Below are positions 39,501 to 50,300 of a stretch of 64,000 nt of DNA, in pieces. The DNA lies in the NCBI GenBank assembly GCA_038502055.1, contig JAXRKN010000043.1:1550001-1614000 (forward strand), given 5' to 3'. Origin of the DNA: Tanytarsus gracilentus (lineage: Eukaryota; Arthropoda; Insecta; Diptera; Chironomidae). The notes beneath the pieces are model-generated. The model did not search any database, had not been told where the DNA came from, and was given only the letters and a program-made list of their open reading frames with translations. The translations under genes and the position numbers were made by a program. Position 1 is the first letter of the stretch. Each line of letters begins with the position of its first letter.

Positions 39501-41083
39501 TTCGTTAAGATTAAAAACATTAATGTGCTTCTTAAGTGCCTCAATTTTTTTCGCAGAAATTCTCTCCCTTGAGATATTCATTATGTGCACACACACAACA
39601 GTCTTCTTGGTAGATATTCTTTTCATTTTTGCCTTTTCTCCTTTTTTTTCGCGAGAATTTTGCCCCATAGCGATAATTTCTATCTCTCTCTCTCTCATCC
39701 TCCCTTCTGCATCAAAATTAGGAATATGAAAGACGATCTTCTAAGAAAATTTCATGACAATTATGGTTATGACGAACTTATTTAAGTAGCATGGAATTGT
39801 CGTAAAAATTTCCCTCATTCGTTCACATGTCGACTGACGGCCTAAATATTTTTCTCAGATTTAATGCGTCATGAAGTTGAGTAAACAGAAAATGTTATTA
39901 TTGAAATTAAGAGGAATTTTCAAATAGAGTGGAAAATTAGAAAAATTAAACTATATAGAGAATTTTAAAAATTAATTATAATTTCATCATTACAGAAATT
40001 TTAAATTTTTATTGTAACGGAAAATTTAAAATTTTCATCAAAACTATTTTTAATAAATTTAATTTGATCCCCTACAAAGACAAGCCCAGCCAGGTGTCAA
40101 TTTATTAAATTTCTTCTTTTGGGTAAAATGTGTTAAAAATTTAAATCCTTCTCCCTCTCACTCAAAAACTATTCAACTTTATCCATTGTTAAACTCGATA
40201 CACAAAAATTTTAATGTGCAGCCTTTTCTGTTTATTTTTCACTCACACTTCGTCGGTTGTGCATTAAATTTCAGTATAAAATAACCATCTGGATTGGCAG
40301 TGAATAAGAAGAGGAGATGAATAAGAGGATCATGTCGGGACACGACATTGCAAGATTTATTGGATTGCTACAGAACTTTGCGAACGTATATATAAATTCT
40401 CGCTCGGGGGTTGAACGCGATTGGTCGTGTCTGAACTGAAATTCAAATAAAAATTTCTACGAAAAAAAAATCATCAAAGTGCTCGTGCCCTCCTTATCGT
40501 ACCCAATTGAAGCGTGATAGCATTTTTTTTCGGAAGTTCTCAAAGCAAAATTCTCAAATGAATTTTTTTCTTATCAAATTTCCTCGCAAGCCAGAATAAA
40601 AAAAATATGAGGTAATTACACTGAAATTGCAAATCAATTTCTTCCGTTGAATTATGTTAATATTATGACGTGTCTTATCAGCGTGTCATGTACTTTACTT
40701 ATCAGTTCTCAAATTAATTTGTCGCGATGGTTATGAAGAAATTTGTCGGTGATTAAACAATGGAAAAAGTTTAAAATTTTATTGAGTCATGCTAAAAAAA
40801 TTTCCTGGAAATTAATTAGAATTTTTTTAAAAAGGAATTTCGAGTGAGCGAAAATAAAAAATTCTTATCAAATTCCGTAAAAATATTTTACGCCGAGCGA
40901 CGACGTAGAGGAGGAAAGAAAATGATAAATTCATTCATTCGTTTTAGTCGAGCTTCGAACGTGAAGACGACAGCACGGCCTCGTGTTGCCAAAAAAAATA
41001 TAATTTAAAATAATAAAAAATTCCATTCATTTCTAGTGCGAAGACCCACGAGGAATTTTATGAATAATAGTTAAAGTCTTTTT
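36517..41083. other. Intergenic: LPGAT1 3' UTR and Socs36E upstream region
   Basis: The left 500 bp probably holds the LPGAT1 3' UTR (AATAAA cluster near 37007-37020). No other coding exon was recognised. Toward the right, single STAT-type palindromes occur at 38611-38619 (TTCTCGGAA), 40455-40463 (TTCTACGAA), 40642-40651 (TTCCGTTGAA) and 40802-40810 (TTCCTGGAA). A possible splice acceptor TTCTAG at about 41029-41034 suggests a Socs36E 5' UTR exon starts about 50 bases before its ATG. Confidence 0.45.
40387..40428 (+). promoter_or_regulatory. Candidate TATA promoter of Socs36E
   Basis: TATATATAAAT at 40387-40397 lies in a locally GC-richer patch, followed by GGTCGT at 40423-40428. It is about 690 bp upstream of the Socs36E ATG on the same strand. 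No clear initiator is visible at the expected +30 distance, so this is a weak call. Confidence 0.25.
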
Positions 41084-44000
41084 ATGGAAATAACATCAAC
41101 ATCAACAAGACAACAGAAACGAGCAGTGTCGCCGACGAAAGAGAGGAAACAAGTGAACGGTAGTGAAAGAGATTTGACGATAATTTTACACATGAAGAAA
41201 ATGGATAGTGGGACGGCTGCAGGATCTGCAGCGATTCTCGTAAACAATCAAACACAGCACAGTCACCCGTCGAGCGGTGACTCAAACAATAATGTTGAAC
41301 ATTTAAGTAGTGAAAAAAGTAAAAGTGAAAATTCGGAGCCGAAGAGCGGTCGTAAGGCATTCTACAAGTTAATTTTTAAGTCATCAGGATCAAATAACAG
41401 TAGCAGTACTAACGATAGTAATAACAACAATAGTCAACAGTCATCTGCGCCAGCCACAAATAACTCATACACGAAAGTCTCCATGGAGCGTGCGAGTGGC
41501 AGCAATTTAGAAAGTAAAATTTCTCAATTATCTCTCGATCAACGTCAAATGCAGCCGCAACAAATAGTGAATCCAGCTGATTTAACGAAAAGGTGAGTTT
41601 AATTGACGTCACCGGAATCTACGAATATTTTTTTATAATATTCCGTCTCCGATTGAATCATATCCACACATGTGTGCGATAATTAAAAGCGAAAATATTC
41701 TCCGAAGTACTAAAGCGAGGTGTTTTCATGTGAAAAAATATTTAATACACAAGCTCACTTTTTTCAGCGGAAAACGAAAATGTAATGGGGCGATTGCTTT
41801 AGTTTTTCGAGGAAATTTCTATTATATACTGTTTTTTTTCTTCGCATTTCATGAATGTCATGTGCGTTGCTTGTACTCAATATTGTTGCTAAAAAATTAC
41901 TTCTGATAACATCAAAAACGACCTTCAAATAATAATCTATGGGGTTTTTCGCTTAAAGCCTCAAGTGTTCATGTCTGATTTCAATTTTCCGTTGAAAATC
42001 TATATACACTTATTGTATTCGATTAAATTTTTCCGCAAAATTCTCTCGGGATGAATTTTTGAGTCGTCGAGCGAGGAAAAATTTTCCTAGAAATTTTATT
42101 GCCGCTCTGACACACCCCCACATTCATACGTGTCCTGTTTACTTTCATCAACATCAATTCCTCGAAATTAATAACAAAAATATTTCAAAGCCCACACAGA
42201 GGTGTTGCCGCGCAACCCGCTCGAGAGAAAAAATATCCATTTTTATTAAATTAAAGGAGAGATCTCAGTCTAGTGAACATTACATGAACGAAAAATGGAT
42301 CATACAATGAAGCAATCACACCCTTAGTAGCTTGCGATAAAATAATTTTTGCCCATGTACTCAAAATTGATTCACTGGAATTCATTATCACGAAAGTGAT
42401 GTTGCGAGAGATAATGACATGAGTGTGGGAATAAAATGTTAATGCAAAAAAAAATCTTTTTTCAAGGGCTGTGAAACTGTTTTATATAAATTTTTTATTT
42501 TGTGTATGTAAAAAATTATAAAAAATATGCGCAAGTATCCCGCCCTTAAAATCTCTCTCCGCTCAACTCCGATGAAGCTAAGCCAAGCAGGAAAAAGTTT
42601 AATTGACACATTTCCGCTCGACAACAACCGGGAACGCGAACGTTGTTGAAATTTGTGCATGACAAACTAATTAAAGCGAAAAAAAATTTATTCCGAGAAA
42701 TTTTGCACACACCCAAAAATAGACGATGATGACGGTCTTATCAGTCATGAGAAAGAGTTGAAGGTTTTCTCGAAATTCACCTGAAATCGTACGATAACGA
42801 AATACTTGCTTCTTCTTACTGTATTGTGTCTCGCTCACAGCAGCACCGCTCGATGATCACTCGACGATTAACAAACACAAGTGCATCGCTCTCTACAGTG
42901 AGGTGTCTCACTATATTAGATTACATGTTAAACATGATCCATTCATTCCCATGAGAACATATGAGATGAGCATACATTTTGCCATATGATCGCAACATAA
43001 GAAGAAAAATTAAGTCACAACTTTTAAGAAGTGCATACACTTGCACACGAATATTTGTGTGAGAGAGAGAGAGACTTGATGGCGTTCCGTTTAAAGCGAT
43101 AATTTTTTATTTTATATATTTCTCTCTCTCTCGAAACTCTCATCGCGATTTTATTCTGCTTTTGTCAGCAGCAGCAAAGTTATTTCTCATTTATTCAACG
43201 TTTCGCGTGTGGTGTTGTTAGTGAAGGTTTTGCAGGTTGAATCTTTTTGACGCGTTGCATTTCTTGCGAATTTTATTTGGCCATAAAGGAAGTTCACTTT
43301 TATGAGCAAGAACGATGTGAAGAGGGAGGAGCAGAGAACACCTGTCTATTAGTACTTTAATCAACTGGAAACTTTTTCATATCGAAAGAAATAATTTTGC
43401 ACATCGATTCGTCACTTTTAAAATATTTTCATTTTAAAGTTATGAGAATTGGAAGTTTACTTTTTAGGTTGTTGAGAATAATTTTGAAAAAAGCTTTTTT
43501 ACTAAAAAAAATATTTCACTCTTTTTTAGATTCAACTCATCTCTCGATGAATATGAACTTGAAGACTCAGATGAACGTGCACGGATACAGCGGGCAATCG
43601 AGATACAGGAAGGCATCGAAATTGATCAAATGTCTTCGAATGATCTCATGGAATGTCTCTCGCCGATAATTGCGTCGCCGCAAGCCACAATGCTAATGAC
43701 ACGCGGCGACGAGCAACAGGAGAACAGTCATTGCCAGAATTGTCAATTGATGCAGAAGCAACAGACGCAGCAAAAGTGTGAAGATGATCCGAATCAGCGA
43801 ATTCACTCTCAAATTGCATTTCGTCATTATCTCGTTCCTGACCTTCAGAAAATCACCGCGTGCTGCTACTATTGGGGCAAGATGGATCGATATGAAGCCG
43901 AAAAACTACTCGAGGGCAAACCCGAGGGAACTTTTCTCCTTCGAGACTCAGCTCAGGATGAATATCTCTTCTCAGTTTCCTTTCGAAAGTACGGACGATC

Positions 44001-44340
44001 GCTGCATGCGAGAATTGAGCAGTTTAATCATCGATTTTCATTTGACTCGCACGATCCGAGCGTTTTTATGGCACCGACTGTTACGGGACTATTAGAGCAC
44101 TACAAGGACCCCACCTCGGTGATGTTCTTCGAGCCCATGCTGACATCGCCTTTGCACAGAAATCACGTGTTCTCGCTGCAACAATTGTGTCGTGCTGCAA
44201 TTGTCAGTCACACCACCTATGACGGTATCAATAAGCTGTGCTTACCTTCGACAATGAAGAACTATTTAAAAGAATATCACTATAAGCTTCGTGTGCGCGT
44301 CAGGCAATTTCCAGACGGTACCGGCTGTATGCCGACTTAG
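41084..44340 (+). CDS. Socs36E: Suppressor of cytokine signalling, SOCS4/5 class (Socs36E)
   Basis: Coding exons are 41084-41592 and 43530-44340, giving 439 aa. The protein dampens JAK/STAT (and EGFR) signalling by binding phosphotyrosine and recruiting an Elongin B/C-Cullin E3 ligase. Seen: a Ser/Asn/Gln-rich disordered N-terminus (about residues 1-200), the HYLVPDLQKIT block that packs on the SH2 domain in SOCS4/5, an SH2 domain from Trp285 with GTFLLRDS (phosphate-binding Arg308) and SLHARIEQ, and a SOCS box from about residue 385 (SLQQLCRAAI to YLKEYHYKLRVRV). SH2 and SOCS box match vertebrate SOCS5 and fly Socs36E closely. An in-frame TAA at 41072-41074 supports the start. The stop is TAG, followed after six bases by a 3' intron and a further in-phase open frame (separate entry). 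Confidence 0.95.
41593..43529 (+). promoter_or_regulatory. Socs36E first coding intron with a STAT-site cluster
   Basis: Five TTC-N3-GAA palindromes: 41698-41706, 41806-41814, 42084-42092, 42158-42166, 42691-42699. Six TTC-N4-GAA: 41725-41734, 41763-41772, 41987-41996, 42371-42380, 42776-42785, 43261-43270. From base composition I estimate about 0.7 of each class by chance in 1.9 kb. N3 spacing is the preferred Stat92E site and N4 is also bound, by established knowledge of insect STAT. The intron therefore looks like a JAK/STAT-responsive enhancer controlling its own inhibitor. Confidence 0.75.
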
Positions 44341-44434
44341 TGTCAGGTGAGAAATTTAAAAAATTTAAGATTTTCCTCGCACTATAATTAAAATTTAATT
44401 TAATAAATCTAACTTAATTCTTCTTCTTTTATAG

Positions 44435-44716
44435 ATGATAACTTTCACATTGCCTTCACTATCATCAACATCGTCTAGTAATTCATCCTCATCAAGTAAT
44501 TTATTTTCCGCATGGAACATGGGATCATCATCCGTGTCTCCATTTCATCTCAACTTTCGGCAATTTTCTGAAATTGCAAGCATCACCGGGGCAACATCGG
44601 AGCCGTCGACTTCGAGTGGCATAACATCGCCGATGAGTGATAGTTCTGGCGTGAAAATAAGCAAGAGAAAAAAATTCGGCCAGCGAGTGCAAAACTTTTT
44701 CAGAAAATTATTTTAA
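44435..44716 (+). CDS. In-phase open frame on the exon after the Socs36E stop (possible readthrough extension)
   Basis: After TAG (44338-44340) comes TGTCAG, a GTGAGA donor at 44347, an 88-bp intron, and an acceptor TTTTATAG at 44434. The next exon opens exactly with ATG and stays open for 93 codons to a double stop (TAATAA). Splicing keeps the frame, so it continues the SOCS frame through the single UAG plus Cys-Gln. The peptide is Ser/Thr-rich (SSTSSSNSSSSSNLF) and ends in a basic amphipathic stretch, KISKRKKFGQRVQNFFRKLF. I recognise no domain. It could be stop-codon readthrough, a downstream cistron, or an annotation of 3' UTR with a chance open frame; chance of 93 open codons at this composition is about one in a thousand by my estimate. 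Confidence 0.45.
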   Translation: MITFTLPSLSSTSSSNSSSSSNLFSAWNMGSSSVSPFHLNFRQFSEIASITGATSEPSTSSGITSPMSDSSGVKISKRKKFGQRVQNFFRKLF

Positions 44717-45785
44717 TAAATTGAGGAAATGGTCAGAAGCACAATAATCTCATCTCACAAATTTAAAAAGTTTTAAAAGAAAATTCTAAGAATTTTCTTA
44801 TCGCTTTTAAAAATTGTTGAACGCGTCAGTCACGAGAAGAATAAATTTTGAGCTTTCTCTTAATTTATTTTAAAAAAATCATAAACTTTCGACAAATTCA
44901 AGAAGGTACTATGGAAGAAGTTAACGTCTTAAGAGAGTAAATTAAGATCATAGAATTATAATCAAAAGCTATATCATTAGAATTGAATTTAAAGGAAGAA
45001 AAATTATTTCTGTTGAATGTTCAATAATCAAAACCCACAAAAAAAAGTTGTTACAGAAAAATTAATTATTGAGAGAAAAATTTCCTTGACGAATCTCAGT
45101 AGAGTAAAGAGAGATTGTGATGATGAAAGAAAGTTCAGACACGAGCAAAGTGTAGACAAATTTGAAAAGTATTAACGAAATAATTTCCCTAAATTTTAAT
45201 TTTTAAAGAAAAAGTTCCATAAGTTATTATTTTATTTTTATAATCAGAACTATAGAATTACAAGAAAAAAAACATTGAGTGTTAACTCCTTTAAAATCAC
45301 GTCGGACGTTCATCATTGTAAAATATTTCTCACATCTATTTTTATCAACAAAAATTGACAATTAAATCAAAAAGTAAAGAATGGAAAATTATTTTTTAAA
45401 TCAAAAAAATGACGATAATGATGAATTTTCATGTGATTTTAAAAATCTATTAAGACTATTTGTATAAAAATGCTGAAAGAAAGGTTGAATCGTGTACATA
45501 ATAATTATTATATATGAATCAAAAAAAGTAATAAAAAGTTTATTAGAAGAGAAATTTTTAAAGTGTGATTTTATTGGCAGCGAACTTAATTCACTTTCAA
45601 TGAAGATTGCTGGGAAGAATTTGTTTAAGAGTGACTTTAGTAAATTCTCGACTAAATTCCCGAGTGAATTCCCGAATAAAACTTGACACACTAAGTTAAA
45701 ACGCTTAAATCAAATTAAAAGAATAAAAACTGGTTAATTTTTTTTCATCTAAAATTAGATAAGAAAATTTATTGCTTCATAAACT
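44717..45785. other. Intergenic between convergent Socs36E and lipocalin B
   Basis: AT-rich DNA without a recognisable exon. It must hold the Socs36E 3' UTR on the left and the lipocalin B 3' UTR on the right. The overlapping open frames near 45401-45691 on both strands look like chance. Confidence 0.5.
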
Positions 45786-46613
45786 TCAACAGTTATCGTG
45801 TTTAATATTTTTCAGGGTTGAAATGTCAAATCCGTAATTAACAGATAAAAATTCCTTAAATGTTTCAAAATATTCTTCTTTCATGGTTTTATCGCGCGAT
45901 GACAGTGACACGTAGAGAAATTCTTTACCATTTTCATTTAGACACACGGCGTAACCCAAATAGTGGTCTGAAAAATATTTAATTTTAACGAACATTTTAA
46001 ATTTAAATATCCAGGATTTGTGAAAAATATAAAAATTCCTCAATTTTTGCTCACCATAATCAACAATAAAAATTTGTCCATTTGTATTATGGAATCGTTC
46101 ATTCCACTCGCAGTTATCGATAAATCCCGCAGTTGCATCATTGGCATCCTTGAGCTTCGAAGTGCAAGCTAAATTGTAAGGATAATAAATTGTGTTGAAA
46201 GAGTGTGGTTCATTGCTCGAGATTGTCTCGAAAGAAGTGCAATCGACATCATCCGTTGAGTGTGTGACATACCAAAGTCCATTGCTCTAGAAATTTAATT
46301 TTTTTTTGTAAAATTCATTTTTCAGGGGGTGGAAAGTGGTTGCAAAATATTTGAAAGCTTTAATAGTTTTTTCAATGAGCTTTTAGAGCTTGCAAGTTGA
46401 CTTAAAAGCTTTTTTAAAAAATATTTAATAAATCTTGATAGATTTTAGTAAAATTCAAAGTCATTCAAATTTTTAAAACTTCCTCTTTAATTACTAAATT
46501 CAATTTATTACCGCAGATGGGTTGAAATTCACAGCCGACTTAACATTTGGACATGAGCAAGTTACAACTTGAGCCAATGCCAAGCAAAAAATTGAAATCA
46601 AAAAATTTCTCAT
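45786..46613 (-). CDS. Secreted lipocalin-like protein B (3 exons)
   Basis: Minus-strand exons are 46613-46512, 46286-46055 and 45967-45786, giving 171 aa. Seen: signal peptide MRNFLISIFCLALAQVVTC, a CPNVKSAVNFNP lead-in, the lipocalin GxW motif as GLWYV (Gly37, Trp39), a VDYDHYLGYAVC block equivalent to the family TDY motif, and the conserved Arg in SSRDK. Several cysteines (about 7 after the signal) suggest disulfides. It is much more diverged than lipocalin A, but shares layout with its neighbour lipocalin C: signal, CP motif, GxW at the start of exon 2, TDY block and a C-terminal Cys. An additional intron splits the TDY codon block in B only. Ligand unknown. Transcribed in the same direction as lipocalin C, 120 bp from its stop. 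Confidence 0.8.
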
Positions 46614-46733
46614 TTTCACTTTAATTCTCACTGAAAGTCAAAATTGAACTGAAATGATAAGAATTTTTTTATTCATCTTTATTCACTTTTTATTTGACCT
46701 TTCTTTTGACATTTTATATGCGATTAAACCTTT
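46614..46733 (-). promoter_or_regulatory. 120-bp gap: lipocalin C 3' end and lipocalin B promoter
   Basis: This short gap lies between the lipocalin C stop (46734) and the lipocalin B ATG (46613). On the minus strand it holds CATATAAAATG at 46720-46710, identical to the TATA element before lipocalin A and at a similar distance to the ATG (about 97 versus 101 bases). An AATAAA at 46694-46689 could end lipocalin C transcripts downstream of the lipocalin B TATA box, so the two transcripts may overlap. Confidence 0.5.
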
Positions 46734-47301
46734 TTAAAAACATCCAGTGTGCATAACGACTTTCAACCCAGACACATCGATTCCATATCCGACAAGTTTA
46801 TTTTTCATCTTGTTAATGATGGCATCACTTAAAGTATTCTTGCGGGAGGCGAAGGTGACTGACAAGTAAAATATGCCATTAGTATCATTACACTCAACGA
46901 CACCTGCATAGCTATCATAGTCAGTCTCAAAGACCCGAAGATTTGCGTTGTTCAAGAGACCGAGAGGAGATTTTTCAAGAAATCCTTCGGAGAGATCGCG
47001 AGCTTTTTTCGGTGAAAGTTCAACGTTCAAGTTTGCTGGCTGTATGGCAACTTTATATGTGAGAAAACCCGGACCTTCTTCAACATTGTAAGATGCACAT
47101 GGAACATCGAGGCCAGAAGTTTGAATCACCTTCCATTGGCCTAGAAACTGATTAAAAAAATTTAATTTAATTTAAAACTTTTGTTTCAATTTTTACCTTC
47201 TTCGGTTGAAAATTTGCCTGAAACGGAATGCTTGGACACTTTTGCGCTGAAATTTCGCTTGAAACGATCAAAAAAATTGAGAAAATGAGTAAAATTTTCA
47301 T
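46734..47301 (-). CDS. Secreted lipocalin-like protein C (2 exons)
   Basis: Minus-strand exons are 47301-47197 and 47147-46734, giving 172 aa. Seen: signal peptide MKILLIFSIFLIVSSEISA, KCPSIPFQANFQPKK, then FLGQWKV at the start of exon 2 (GxW; Gly38, Trp40), ETDYDSYAGVVEC as the second lipocalin block, the conserved Arg in SRKN, and a C-terminal Cys. The intron position just before FLGxW is the same as in lipocalin A, which supports common descent. Function is probably transport or sequestration of a small hydrophobic molecule outside cells; no ligand can be inferred. The first gene of the tandem B/C pair. Confidence 0.87.
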
Positions 47302-47353
47302 TTTCGTTTAATAATTTTTTAAAGATATCCACACAGAACAATCGATCAAATCA

Positions 47354-47391
47354 AACTGAAATAGATGCAATCTTATGCCTGACTTTATATA
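47354..47391 (-). promoter_or_regulatory. Core promoter of lipocalin C: TATA box plus initiator
   Basis: On the minus strand TATATAAAG lies at 47391-47383 and an initiator TCAGTT at 47359-47354. The initiator A (47357) is 34 bases from the TATA start. The implied 5' UTR is about 56 bases. Confidence 0.65.
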
Positions 47392-50300
47392 CAATTGATC
47401 AGAGCCATGATCTGCAAAAAAGTGTTAATTTATTTTGGACTCTACGGATCGAAATCGCCCTTCTTCAAGATTACTTTTTTGTACGTCATAGATTTCTGAA
47501 TCATTCTCGGAGGGGTTTGGAAAAAAGTCGAGTGAATAAAAATTTAATTTTGTGTTTTAAAAAAATCTTAAATTTTATTTTTTCAAAAGTCAAAAAATAT
47601 TAATTTTATAAGTCAAAAATTTAAAAAAAAAATATTTGAAATTTTTCATCACCTAATTTTTAAACGATCCGCAATTAATTCTGATCAAATTTCAGCATCA
47701 CGTGCTGCTATAAATCTTGATTGATTATTGAGAAATAATTTATTTTTTTACTTAACTCATTAAGAGCACTTTAATATTTCCAAGAAATTTGTCTAAAGAA
47801 CTTTTGAGTAGTACTTCAAGAATATTCGATGATTTTTGGACCCTTGCCCTTAGTCAAGATTATTTTTGTCATATAATAAAGAGCTGTGACATCATAAATT
47901 CAAAATTTGATTACAATTTTTTTAAATTTTGTAAAATATAAAACAACTAAAATTTTTTAAAATAAAAATATAAGTAATTTTTTTGTTCGTGCGACGATAG
48001 TGATAATTTGCACCGTCACGCTTAACCCATTGCAAAATCTAGTGTTTTAAAATTCTTTCTCTTCCCACCAATAAATAGAACCACAAAGTCATTCATGAGC
48101 TCATTCATTAGTGTTCCATATAAAATGTATATACAGAACGTTCAAAAATCGAGAGAGAGAGAATTCGGGAGAGCGAGCGAGTCTAAAGGTATCTTTTAAA
48201 AATCATCAGGTTGAATTCGTTCGTTGTCATCTGTTGCTCCACAGAATTTTCTCATCAAGTTGAGCGTGAAACGTCTGGCCGAAAATTTATCTGCGCATGA
48301 CGGAGAGAGTGAGGGGAAATTTTCATCCCGTGAAGCTTTTTATCTATTTGCTCTAATAGCAACCCAGTTCAGTGGGAAAATGAATGTTGACGACAATGTA
48401 TCGCGTTGTCGTGTCAGAAGTTATCACAAGGTATCGCAATCAGCGATGGAAGTCATAAAAAATTAAAAGCACAAGCAACATCATCATAAAGGATTACTCT
48501 CCATTTCGAGTAGGTTGGAGCACAAAACGACTTGCTTGTCCTTGGATTATCGATTTTTATATTCACCGCTGCTGTTGCTTCTTCCCACCTCATTCATGAG
48601 CTTCTCATGTTCATCCTGAATTCAGATGAAAATTTTCATGTTGCCGTCGCATGAAAATTGAGAGTGAAAAAGTTTCATTTTTCGGGCTACACAACTCGCA
48701 GCTAAAATTTTCATGAATTTTTAACCGAATTTTTTTTCTTCTCACGTCGCAGTCGTTGTCGTCGAGGACTTGAAAATGAATGACGGGGAAAATTTCTAAT
48801 TATACGAAGCAACAGTTTTTCTTTGTAACTTTAATTATTTTTTTAATTGAAATTTCAGAGCACATATTTAAGTTTTTTAATGAGCTTTTGACAAAAGCTA
48901 TTATGAAAAAATATTGTTTTTAAGTTTTTTATTTCTTATTTTTTAATCTGAAAGCTTTTTGAATATAAAATGTTTATTGAAAATTTATGAGTTAAGGCAG
49001 AAAAGCTTATTATAAATTTTTAAAGCTACGACGGAAAGCTTTGAAAAAATCACCTAAAAATGATTTATTTCAGATCTTTTTATCATTATTTTTTCAATTA
49101 ATTTAAACTTTAAATAACTTTTTAGAAGCTTTAAAAAAAGCTTCCATGAAAAGCTTCGATGAAAGCTCATTTTGTAATAAATCTTCGTATCACTTCTTCA
49201 CTCTTGTTTCTCCTTCTCAATTTGCTCTAATCCAGTCCAACAATTAATTTCATTCGCTACTAATTTATGTGGAAATTGTGAAAAGTTTCTAGTTAACTAA
49301 CTTTGTAATCTTTTTAATGTGATGCAATTACGCAAGTTGATATCATTAATTTGGCGATTTTCTTCTTTAATCCCCACATCGCTCGTTATTCTTTTCATTT
49401 CCATTCTTCGCCTTTTAACCCAAAAAAAAGAGGAAAAGATTTTTTACCATCATCCTCCGTGCTCATTAGTAAAGAACAAAATCTGATGAATGAAATTTAT
49501 TGATCATGCGAAAGATATTTTTTTGACTTCCGAAGAAGCTTTTTAATCGCACTCATTCACGTGGAGAATTATAATGAATTTGAGGGAAAATATTTTGCTC
49601 CCTGTTGAATGTGTTGTCATTAAATGAAACGTCATGTAATTCGTCGAGTTTTCCCATTAAACGTGTGTATGTGTTTACCTGCAGCGAGCTTTAGATACAT
49701 AAATTAACACTTTTTCTTCCAACCTCATTAAATATTCATGAAACAAATCTACGGAAATGTGTGAGTGCAGGTTTGAATGTAAATTTACTATGAAATTAAG
49801 TTTTTTCATGTGTCGAGCAACAATTTAAGCTTTGAGTGTTAAAAGCTTTGAAAATGGAAAATTTACCTTCGCTATATAAATTTTTTAAAAAAACAAAGTT
49901 TTGAAACGTTTAAAAATTTTAAATTTTAAAAAAATTCAAAAAATTCAAAACTCTCAAAGAATTAAAAAATTTTAATGAATGAATTTCCGTCTTTTTCTTA
50001 TGAGTCAGACATCACCATTCATCATTTTGAGTAATAATTTTTTACTCACTCTTCTTTCACAGTTATCGACCAACATTACCTTGTGTATATTCAACCACCC
50101 ACTTTCTACCTTTTACGGATATTTCAATTTTTTCCTCTTGTTTACCTGGGCAAAAAAACTCTTTCAGACCCATACAGCTCTGTCATTGTTATGAATTTCC
50201 ATGAATTGTTATTTTTTAAGAGGAAGCTTTTGAGTTGGTGAGAAAGAGCAAGAAAAATATTTTGCTTAAAAAGTTTGTTGAAATCATTTTACTATGTTTA

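Noticed and set aside
48224..48466. 80-codon plus-strand ORF
   Set aside because: Begins with a non-ATG codon, has no recognisable motif and no flanking exon that extends it.
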